Below, in pieces: positions 23,277 through 29,611 of a stretch of 29,611 nucleotides of DNA (its first letter is position 1; each line of letters starts with the position of its first letter). Made by a program: the position numbers and the translations under genes. Below the pieces are notes generated by a model, which had not been told where the DNA came from, searched no databases, and worked only from the letters and a program-made list of their open reading frames with translations. The stretch lies in the NCBI GenBank assembly GCA_041854955.1, contig JBHADF010000037.1, positions 1-29,611 of the forward strand, written 5' to 3'. This stretch comes from CAMENZ01 sp041854955. GTDB lineage: Bacteria; Bacillota; Clostridia; Peptostreptococcales; Anaerovoracaceae.

Positions 23277-23840
23277 GAATTCTTTTACTATGTTTTCTAT
23301 GGTGTTCCTGTCCACCAGGTCGCAGCCTTCTTCTACCCTTTGAAGCAACAGCCTTTCATCCGGGTCCATGTTGAGGCCCTTATCCTTTAGCATCCTTATC
23401 ATAAAGCCCATTATCATCTTGTCTATGCCCTTGACCTTGGCCGGGTCGTAGGCGCCTGGGAGGAAGTAGCAGGTCAGACCTCTCAGCCACTTCTTATCAA
23501 AATTCACATCCCTAAGCTGGCTCCTCGTATCAAAGGACCGGACATTCACCCCTACGGTGAAAATCACCAGCTTTTTTGAGGGTATATAGTCGGGATTTCC
23601 CAGCTTTCCATAGTAGTCCATCTTCAAAATAGGCTGCACCCACTTCTTGAAAACATCCCAGCCTCGTATTCCGCCGGCATGAACTCCGCCGCCGTATATT
23701 ATGTTGTCGTAGTTTTCCAAATCCTTGCGCTTGATTTGGGAAAGCTCCTTCACCGGGCACTCCAGCTCCTGGCCTATCCAGCCGGCATACTTGTCCGTAG
23801 AGCCGTATTTTCCTTTATATATAACTATAGTTCTCTCCAT
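23265..23840 (-). CDS. Flavodoxin domain protein (Flavodoxin_5/HemG-like)
   Basis: A 191-residue flavodoxin-fold protein. The N-terminus IVIYKGKYGSTDKYAGWI is a typical FMN phosphate-binding loop; YDNIIYGGGVHAGGIRGW (44-61) matches the second FMN-contact region. The overall pattern resembles the Flavodoxin_5 group that includes the protoporphyrinogen oxidase HemG, but no heme synthesis gene is nearby and many clostridial members have other or unknown roles. The C-terminus (about 120-191) is longer than in plain flavodoxins. ATG 23840 follows GAGGACGG and is 12 nt after the dnaE stop codon, so it is very probably transcribed with dnaE. A hairpin terminator covers its last codons. Confidence 0.85.
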   Translation of the reverse strand: MERTIVIYKGKYGSTDKYAGWIGQELECPVKELSQIKRKDLENYDNIIYGGGVHAGGIRGWDVFKKWVQPILKMDYYGKLGNPDYIPSKKLVIFTVGVNVRSFDTRSQLRDVNFDKKWLRGLTCYFLPGAYDPAKVKGIDKMIMGFMIRMLKDKGLNMDPDERLLLQRVEEGCDLVDRNTIENIVKEFKGQ

Positions 23841-23852
23841 AGTCCGTCCTCG

Positions 23853-26800
23853 CTACATCTTTACATTTTCCTGACCCAAAAGACCGATGAGCTGGTTTCT
23901 GAGAGCCGTGGAAGGCTCTACCCAAAGGTCTCTATCCGTCTTCAGGGTTCTGCCGTCGGAAAGGTATATTAAAACCTGATAATTTCCGGAGTGGCGTCTC
24001 AGATTGGTTCTAACCTGCTGCAAGGTCATATTTTCATCCACGTTGGCAGGAAGTCTCAGCTTAACATAGCCGGCAGGCTCGTCTTTCTGCTCAGGCTTTT
24101 CCTCCGATACAGTCGGGGCACCGCTCCGATTCCCGCCGCCCTTATAGCTCTGCCTCTCCGGGAAGCCGTTGGTGGCAGCCTCATGAATTTCCAGAATTTC
24201 ATCTGCCAAAATCTTTGGCTCCTCGTCCTCCTTGAAGTTCAAGGTTCCCCGAATCGCCACAACCTTGTCTGCCTCTATGAGATGGGCTACCCTGTCATAG
24301 ACATTGGGGAAAACCACCACCTCCACCGTTCCGTATAAATCCTCCAAGTTGACGAAGGCCATCATCTTATTGCTCTTGGTGATGAGAGTTCTCTTTCCCG
24401 CAATCATTCCGCAGATGGTGACGCTCATGCCGTCCTTCAGGCTGCTGTCCTTCAGCTGATTTTCCTCACCCTCGCCTACTTCCTGCTGCAAAGCATCGCA
24501 GCTTATGGTGGAGAGCTTTTCTATGGTTTCCGCATATTCGCTTAAGGGGTGGTCCGTCAGATAGACGCCCAGCATCTCCTTCTCCAAAGCCAACTGTATA
24601 TCCTTCGGAAAAGGGCGCACGTCAGGAAGTTTATTGCCAATACCTTCCCCTGCCATGGCACCTCCCGCCAGCTGGAACAGGGAAAGCTGTCCCTCTATAT
24701 TTTTCTTTGCAGAATTCTGTGCCGATTCCAACAGACCTTCATAGACGGAAAGCATGGCCGCACGGTTGTCGGACAGGCAGTCGCAGGCTCCCGCCTTTAT
24801 GAGAGATTCGAGAGCTTTTTTATTTACGTGAGCTACGTTGAGGTTGTCCACGAAGGTAAAGATATCCTCCGGCAAGCCTTTTTCATTACGTGCTCTCACG
24901 ATTTCGTCTATGGCTGCTTCCCCCACATTCTTTACACCTAAAAGTCCGAAGGTGATTTTTCCATCGGCAACTCCGAATTTCTTTTCGCCGGTATGGACGG
25001 AGGGGGGTAAAACTTCAAGCCCCATCTCGGTGCAGTTTCTTATATATTTTGCGATCTGCTTAGAATCGCTCATTACGGAGGTCATTAGGGCCGCCATAAA
25101 TTCTCTCGGATAATATTTTTTAAGATAGCCCGTTTCGTATGCCACCACAGCGTAGGCGGCGGCGTGGGATTTGTTGAAGGCATAGGAAGCAAAAGACACC
25201 ATATCCTCGAAGATTTCTTCGGCGGCTTCCTTTGAAACCCCGTTTCTGATACAGCCTCTTATCTCGATATTTTCACCGTGCTCCCCTTCGTGGGAGCAGC
25301 CGTCCTTCAGCTTTCCGTAGATGAAATACTGCTTTTCCTGTAGCATGGTTGCCATCTTTTTCTTGGACATGGCACGGCGCACCAAATCGGAACGGCCGTA
25401 GGAATAGCCGCCCAAATCTCTTACTATCTGCATTACCTGCTCCTGATAAACCAGGCAGCCGTAGGTAACGTCCAAAATGGGAGCCAGAGCCGGATCAACA
25501 TAAGCCGTCTTATGGGGATTTTTCTTATTTTCTATATATTTGGGGATGGAATCCATTGGTCCCGGTCTGTAGAGAGAAATTCCGGCAACGATATCTTCAA
25601 AGCATGTAGGCTTGAGATTCTTCATGAACTGGGTCATGCCACCGGACTCCAGCTGGAACAGACCGGAGGTATTCCCGGCAGCTATCATTTCATAGACACC
25701 GGGGTCATCGTAGCCCATCTTGCTGAAATCTATCTTGACGCCGTAATTTTTTTCTATAAGCTCCAGGGCGTCCCGAATTACGGTAAGATTTCGTAGGCCC
25801 AAAAAGTCCATTTTAAGCAGTCCCAGCTCCTCTATGGTGTTCATGGTGAACTGGGTTGCGGGCCCTTTATCAGAAAGATAGAGGGGCACATATTCGTCTA
25901 TGGGCAGCTTGGATATAACTACTCCGGCAGCGTGGGTGGAAGCATGGCGGGTCATGCCCTCTATGGCCTTTGCCATATCGATGACCTCCTTCGCCTCTTC
26001 ATCCTCCCTGTACAGCCTGGAAAACTCCGGACTTACCTCTAAAGCCTTTTGGAGGGTCATGCCCAAATCAAAGGGGATGGCCTTGGCAATCTGGTCCGTC
26101 TTGGCATAGGAAACGGAAAGCGCCCTGCCCACGTCACGGACAGCCTGCTTCGCCTTCATGGTTCCGAAGGTGATTATCTGGGAAACACGGCCTTCTCCGT
26201 ATTTTTCCGTGACATAGTCGATGACCTCCTGACGCCTTTCATAGCAAAAATCTATATCTATATCCGGCATGCTGATACGCTCCGGATTTAGGAATCTTTC
26301 GAAAATCAGGTTGTAGCGTATAGGGTCGATATCGGTAATTTTCAGGCAGTAGGCCACAAGAGAGCCTGCCGCCGAGCCTCGTCCCGGCCCTACCATGATG
26401 CCGTTTTCCTTAGCATAATTTATGAAATCCCAAACGATGAGGAAATATTCCACATAGCCCATGGTTTCGATGGTTTCTATTTCGTAATTAAGGCGCTCCG
26501 TCAGGTGGTCTTCCACAGCTCCGCCTTCTCCGTATCTTTCCGTAAGTCCTTCAAAGCACAGCTTTCTCAAGTATTCCCCGTTGGTCATGCCGCCGGGAGA
26601 TTGGAACTCGGGCAAATGGTATTCGCCGAACCTGAAATCAAAGTTGCACTGCTCCGCCACCAACTGGGTGTTGTCCACAGCTTCGGGGGCGTAGGCAAAG
26701 ATTTTCCTCATTTCGTCTTCCGACTTGAGGTAAAATTCGTCGTTGGGGAACCTCATGCGGTTTTCGTCCTGCAAGGTGGTGGCCGTCTGGATGGCCAGCA

Positions 26801-27458
26801 AAACATCGTGAGCCTTGGCATCCTCCTTCATGACATAGTGAACATCGTTGGTTGCCACGAGAGGAATCCCCAATTCCTGAGATATCTGTTTCATGTGGGG
26901 AAGGATGGCCATTTCCTCCTCCAGCCCCTGGTCCTGAATTTCCAAAAAGAAATTGCCGGCACCGAAAATATCCAAGAGAGCCTGAGCTTCGGATTTTGCG
27001 CCGTCGTAATCACCTCTCATAAGTCTGAACTGAACCTCCCCCGCCAAGCAGGCGGAAAGACAGATTATCCCCTTGGAATGAGCTCTGAGAACGTCTTTAT
27101 CTATACGAGGCTTGTAATAGTAGCCGTGGATGTAGCCTTCGGATACTATCTTGATCAGGTTCTTGTAGCCGGTTTCATTTTTTGCCAGCAAAATAAGATG
27201 GCCCTGGTACTTGTCCTTGTCCACCTCTTTGTCCGTATATTTACGCTTGGCCGTATAGACCTCGCAGCCGATTATGGGCTTGATGCCTTGAGCCTTGCAC
27301 TCCTTGTAAAATTCCACCGCGCCGAACATAACCCCGTGGTCTGTAATGGCGAGGCTGTCCATGCCCAGCTCCTTGGTTCGCTTCACCAGATCCTTTATTC
27401 TGGCGGCGCCGTCCAACAGGCTGTATTCCGTATGGACATGTAGATGTGTAAATGCCAT
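23853..27458 (-). CDS. dnaE: DNA polymerase III alpha subunit DnaE
   Basis: A 1201-residue replicative polymerase of the C family, DnaE type. The PHP domain starts at once (MAFTHLHVHTEYSLLDGA, H6 and H8, then D40-H41) and keeps metal-binding histidines. The palm has D399 and D401 in PDIDIDF and the third Asp D551 in KMDFLGLRNL; GPGRGSAAGS (358-366) lies in the nucleotide-binding region. A clamp-binding motif QLSLF is at 924-928, an OB-fold follows near 1010-1055, and the C-terminal 70 residues form the tail domain. No 3'-5' exonuclease insertion is present, unlike PolC. ATG 27458 follows AGGAGG with 8-nt spacing; an in-frame ATG at 27491 lacks support. Own promoter at 27482-27510; a flavodoxin gene follows. 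Confidence 0.97.
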   Translation of the reverse strand: MAFTHLHVHTEYSLLDGAARIKDLVKRTKELGMDSLAITDHGVMFGAVEFYKECKAQGIKPIIGCEVYTAKRKYTDKEVDKDKYQGHLILLAKNETGYKNLIKIVSEGYIHGYYYKPRIDKDVLRAHSKGIICLSACLAGEVQFRLMRGDYDGAKSEAQALLDIFGAGNFFLEIQDQGLEEEMAILPHMKQISQELGIPLVATNDVHYVMKEDAKAHDVLLAIQTATTLQDENRMRFPNDEFYLKSEDEMRKIFAYAPEAVDNTQLVAEQCNFDFRFGEYHLPEFQSPGGMTNGEYLRKLCFEGLTERYGEGGAVEDHLTERLNYEIETIETMGYVEYFLIVWDFINYAKENGIMVGPGRGSAAGSLVAYCLKITDIDPIRYNLIFERFLNPERISMPDIDIDFCYERRQEVIDYVTEKYGEGRVSQIITFGTMKAKQAVRDVGRALSVSYAKTDQIAKAIPFDLGMTLQKALEVSPEFSRLYREDEEAKEVIDMAKAIEGMTRHASTHAAGVVISKLPIDEYVPLYLSDKGPATQFTMNTIEELGLLKMDFLGLRNLTVIRDALELIEKNYGVKIDFSKMGYDDPGVYEMIAAGNTSGLFQLESGGMTQFMKNLKPTCFEDIVAGISLYRPGPMDSIPKYIENKKNPHKTAYVDPALAPILDVTYGCLVYQEQVMQIVRDLGGYSYGRSDLVRRAMSKKKMATMLQEKQYFIYGKLKDGCSHEGEHGENIEIRGCIRNGVSKEAAEEIFEDMVSFASYAFNKSHAAAYAVVAYETGYLKKYYPREFMAALMTSVMSDSKQIAKYIRNCTEMGLEVLPPSVHTGEKKFGVADGKITFGLLGVKNVGEAAIDEIVRARNEKGLPEDIFTFVDNLNVAHVNKKALESLIKAGACDCLSDNRAAMLSVYEGLLESAQNSAKKNIEGQLSLFQLAGGAMAGEGIGNKLPDVRPFPKDIQLALEKEMLGVYLTDHPLSEYAETIEKLSTISCDALQQEVGEGEENQLKDSSLKDGMSVTICGMIAGKRTLITKSNKMMAFVNLEDLYGTVEVVVFPNVYDRVAHLIEADKVVAIRGTLNFKEDEEPKILADEILEIHEAATNGFPERQSYKGGGNRSGAPTVSEEKPEQKDEPAGYVKLRLPANVDENMTLQQVRTNLRRHSGNYQVLIYLSDGRTLKTDRDLWVEPSTALRNQLIGLLGQENVKM

Positions 27459-27481
27459 TTCACATTCCTCCTGACTGAATA

Positions 27482-27510
27482 ATTTTATCATAAATGGGCA
27501 GGGTTGTCAT
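27482..27510 (-). promoter_or_regulatory. Leftward promoter of dnaE
   Basis: On the minus strand ATGACA (27510-27505) and TAAAAT (27487-27482) are 17 bp apart with a TG extension before the -10 box. The leader to ATG 27458 is short, about 17 nt. Confidence 0.65.
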
Positions 27511-27513
27511 CTT

Positions 27514-27552
27514 TTTTACCCGTATTGACAGAGGTTTTGCTCTGGGGTAAAA
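27514..27552. promoter_or_regulatory. Nested inverted repeats over the EEP-protein promoter
   Basis: TTTTACCC (27514-27521) and GGGTAAAA (27545-27552) are perfect inverse complements; inside lies CAGAG (27529-27533) and CTCTG (27540-27544). Together they cover the -35 box, spacer and most of the -10 box, as an operator would. Confidence 0.5.
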
Positions 27553-27553
27553 T
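27525..27553 (+). promoter_or_regulatory. Rightward promoter of the EEP-family gene
   Basis: TTGACA (27525-27530) matches consensus and TAAAAT (27548-27553) differs at one base; spacing is 17 bp. The start codon is 40 bp after the -10 box. Confidence 0.8.
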
Positions 27554-27592
27554 ATGCCTTGAACATAAGCAATTCAAAAGGAAGGTGTTTTG

Positions 27593-28759
27593 ATGAAAAA
27601 AGTATTAAAATTTATAGGCCTGTTGGTGGCTTTAGTGATTTTGGCAGTAGGCAGCTATGTGGCCTATATTTTTTTGGCCTATGAGCGAATTCCCGACAAT
27701 GGGTCTCTTAAAATAGAGAGCTTCGCCCATGGCGGCGGCTTAAACCCTGTCACCGCCAAGGACAGCTACAGACTTGTCAGCTGGAATGTAGGCTTCGGTG
27801 CGTATACCGCCGACTTCGGTTTCTTTATGGACGGAGGCACCGAGTCGCGAGGCAGGTCCAAGGAAGCAATAACAGAAAATTTAGATAAAATTTCCGATAA
27901 AATCGCAACTATGAAGGGAGATTTTATGTTTTTACAAGAGGTTGATTTAGATTCAACCCGCTCCTATCATGTCAACCAAGAAGATTTACTGGCTAACAGA
28001 ATTTGGGAAGACTATCCCGAAAAGCCTTGGGGTTCAAAGGGTTCATCCGATATCATCACCGATAAATCTCATCCTATGAGCTACAGCTTTGCCATAAATT
28101 ACGATTCGCCCTTCCTCTTCTATCCTATATCCAAACCTTTAGGCTCCAGCAAGTCAGGCTTAATGACAATTTCCACCCGCGGCATAGATTCTTCTCTCCG
28201 CAGGAGCCTACCTGTTCAAACAGGCTTTGCAAAATTTATGGATCTGGACAGATGCTACTCCATAAGCAGAATTCCTACAAATATGACAAATCCCAAAGGA
28301 GAGGTTTTGGATTTAGTCCTCATTAACCTCCACCTTTCCGCCTACACCACAGACCCTACCATAGTGCACCGACAGCTGGAAATGCTGTATGATGATATGA
28401 TGAAAGAAAAGGCAAAAGGGAATTATGTCATAGCCGGCGGTGACTTTAACAAGGATTTGCTGGGGGATTCCTCCCAGGCCTTCGGAGTGAAAGCCGGAGA
28501 CTTCACTTGGGCACAGCCCTATCCTTTTGAAACCATACCTGACGGCTTCAGCCTTTTGGTACCTCATAGCCCCAAGAACCCTGTGGCAACCTGTAGAAAT
28601 GCGGACGGTCCTTGGGATAGGAAAACCCAGTTCCAGGTAAGCATCGACGGGTTTTTAGTCTCAGACAATGTATCCGTCAACAAGGTGGCTGTAGAGGATA
28701 CGGACTTCCAATTTTCCGACCACAATCCTATAATTTTGGACTTCCAATTGGTGGGATAA
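27593..28759 (+). CDS. Membrane-anchored endonuclease/exonuclease/phosphatase family protein
   Basis: A 388-residue protein with one N-terminal hydrophobic helix (about 4-30) acting as uncleaved anchor, placing the rest outside the cell. The catalytic domain has the EEP motifs in order: SWNVGFG (N65), FLQEVDLD (E116), LINLHLSA (H247), GGDFNKD (D284, N286), SIDGFLV (D352) and SDHNPI (D376, H377). All metal and catalytic residues of this DNase I/sphingomyelinase-like fold are present. The substrate may be DNA, a phospholipid or an inositol phosphate. ATG 27593 is preferred over the TTG directly before it; AAGGAAGGTG lies upstream. It is monocistronic with its own promoter and terminator. Confidence 0.88.
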   Translation: MKKVLKFIGLLVALVILAVGSYVAYIFLAYERIPDNGSLKIESFAHGGGLNPVTAKDSYRLVSWNVGFGAYTADFGFFMDGGTESRGRSKEAITENLDKISDKIATMKGDFMFLQEVDLDSTRSYHVNQEDLLANRIWEDYPEKPWGSKGSSDIITDKSHPMSYSFAINYDSPFLFYPISKPLGSSKSGLMTISTRGIDSSLRRSLPVQTGFAKFMDLDRCYSISRIPTNMTNPKGEVLDLVLINLHLSAYTTDPTIVHRQLEMLYDDMMKEKAKGNYVIAGGDFNKDLLGDSSQAFGVKAGDFTWAQPYPFETIPDGFSLLVPHSPKNPVATCRNADGPWDRKTQFQVSIDGFLVSDNVSVNKVAVEDTDFQFSDHNPIILDFQLVG

Positions 28760-28772
28760 ATTAAATGTGCAT

Positions 28773-28803
28773 AAAAGGAGTGCCTTAGGGACACTCCTTT
28801 TTT
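28773..28803. terminator. Terminator after the EEP gene (bidirectional)
   Basis: AAAAGGAGTG (28773-28782) pairs with CACTCCTTTT (28792-28801), 10 bp with a 9-nt loop, ending in TTTTTT. Read leftward it can also stop the DUF4241 transcript that ends at 28831. Confidence 0.85.
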
Positions 28804-28830
28804 CATGTCTTATCTTTAATTTTCAAAACA

Positions 28831-29553
28831 TCAGCCGGGGAATATGAACTCTACTACCAAGTCGCAAATTTGGCCCTTGTCATCATATCCGAAATAGACA
28901 GGATAGGTGCCGTCTCCAAAGCCGGACTGTATCATAGGAACGGTCAATTCCGTGCCCGGTATGGGAAAATTAATCCAGTCTCCGCCTTCTCTCTGATAGA
29001 GTGGATTTTCACGGGCATTTTCTGCAAATATTTCATCAAAGAAGTCATCGTAAATGTTTTTCCCCGGATTAGCTTTATACCAATCGGCCTCGAACTTGCA
29101 ATAGGCATCTCTTGTCTTCACATCCACAATGGTAGCCAAGCCCTCATCCACGGAAAATCCGAAAAAATCATCCTTTTTAACGGAACCCAGATTTTCATCA
29201 CCCTTCAGGGCCTCGTAGTAGACAACCGGCTTTTCCGATTTGAATTTAACCCGGCTCAGCACATATCTGTAATGGTCCTCTTCAATCTTCACTACCAATG
29301 TTTCTATCCTGTATTTTCCCGTGGGTACGGATTGGAAGTAGGGTTTTTCTTCCTCATTTAAATATACAAGAGGATCTCTTGCCAATACTTCCCCGCTGGG
29401 AAAGTTCACCTATCCCATGTCCAGGACAAAGACCTCTTTTCCGGCTATCTCCGGCATCTCAAAGCACTCCGCGTAATTTACGGGAGATGTCAGGATGTTT
29501 TTAACTTTTTCATAGCTTTCCGGCCATTCCTGTGAAGGCTTCAATTTTTCCAT
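28831..29553 (-). pseudogene. DUF4241 protein gene interrupted by an in-frame TAG
   Basis: From ATG 29553, behind an AAGGAGG site, the frame reads MEKLKPSQEWPESYEKVKN and on through about 47 residues to DMG, then TAG at 29412-29410, then continues without a frame change as VNFPSGEVLARDPLVYL to TGA/TAA-type closure at 28831. The C-terminal part (192 residues) has features of DUF4241 proteins: a PSG-x-x-x-x-DP segment at its start, a central DEGLATIVDVKTRDAY, and IQSGFGDGTYPVYFGYD near the end. In intact members the PSG motif follows a 'D-hydrophobic-G' stretch, so the join fits one replaced codon. No ribosome site precedes GTG 29409. A nonsense mutation or a sequencing error is likely. Function of the family unknown to me. 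Confidence 0.7.
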
Positions 29554-29611
29554 AATTCCTCCTTGTGGTTTTGATTTGTAAAATTAGCTACATCTCAATC
29601 TTTCTGCCGCC

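Noticed and set aside
26505..27443. Long open frame (312 codons) opposite dnaE
   Set aside because: Antisense shadow of the PHP region of dnaE; no start signal or family resemblance.
29410..29412. TAG read as a sense codon (recoding)
   Set aside because: bioY, cysK, iscU, ung, the giant gene and the LDH-like gene all end in TAG, so genome-wide reassignment of UAG is not supported.
29584..29611. 3' end of an upstream gene at the right edge
   Set aside because: Two minus-strand frames close here (TAG at 29588-29590, TAA at 29584-29586); with at most nine codons visible neither can be chosen.
1..29611. CRISPR array, tRNA or rRNA genes, insertion sequences
   Set aside because: No regularly spaced repeats, no tRNA-like or rRNA-like stretches and no transposase or terminal inverted repeats with target duplication were seen.

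Overview
This is a chromosomal segment from a low-to-mid GC Gram-positive anaerobe, most likely a member of Clostridia (Bacillota). The evidence is gene content (flavodiiron protein, rpsU-yqeY, MtaB, a DnaE with an intact PHP motif, an ACT plus DUF711 pair, BioY and another ECF S component, a sortase-anchored surface protein), strong AGGAGG ribosome sites, occasional TTG starts and near-consensus sigma-A promoters. I place it only loosely near Anaerovoracaceae/Peptostreptococcaceae-like clostridia. No rRNA, tRNA, CRISPR array, transposase or phage gene is visible.

Layout. 1-211 (-): the 5' part of an ECF transporter S component. 448-2650 (+): a flavodiiron protein fused to a short rubredoxin, then rpsU and yqeY. 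2751-4426 (-): a HIT hydrolase and mtaB, converging on yqeY across two hairpins. 4494-5104 (+): bioY. 5228-8361 (-): an Fe-S/cysteine operon nifS, iscU, cysK and a [2Fe-2S]-type Rrf2 regulator, driven by a consensus promoter embedded in a perfect 12-bp inverted repeat. 8561-17053 (-): a probable five-gene operon: papain-like protein, ung, a 1600-residue multidomain protein, an LDH/MDH-like protein and a flavodoxin-like oxidoreductase. 17058-19912 (+): an Elp3-like radical SAM protein, an ACT protein and a DUF711/PFL protein. 19922-23045 (-): a surface protein with a Pro-Asn repeat stalk and a PD-(D/E)XK-like protein. 23257-27510 (-): dnaE followed by a flavodoxin. 27514-28803 (+): a membrane-anchored endonuclease/exonuclease/phosphatase protein. 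28831-29553 (-): a DUF4241 gene with an in-frame amber codon.

How the genes work together. NifS supplies persulfide sulfur from cysteine, IscU builds the cluster, CysK makes cysteine, and the Rrf2 protein, which keeps three cysteines, probably senses cluster status and acts at the operator-like dyad at the nifS promoter. The flavodiiron protein would remove O2 or NO and protect such clusters. Most other genes are housekeeping (translation, tRNA modification, replication, uracil repair).

The most unusual element is the operon at 8726-15643. Its first protein joins a YqeK-like HD domain, a long helical region, a NadD-like nucleotidyltransferase domain, a GNAT-like segment and a phosphoribosyltransferase-like segment. 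It is followed by an LDH/MDH-like protein lacking the usual catalytic Asp and by a flavodoxin-like oxidoreductase. Every part points to pyridine-nucleotide or redox-cofactor chemistry, but the substrate cannot be read from sequence alone.
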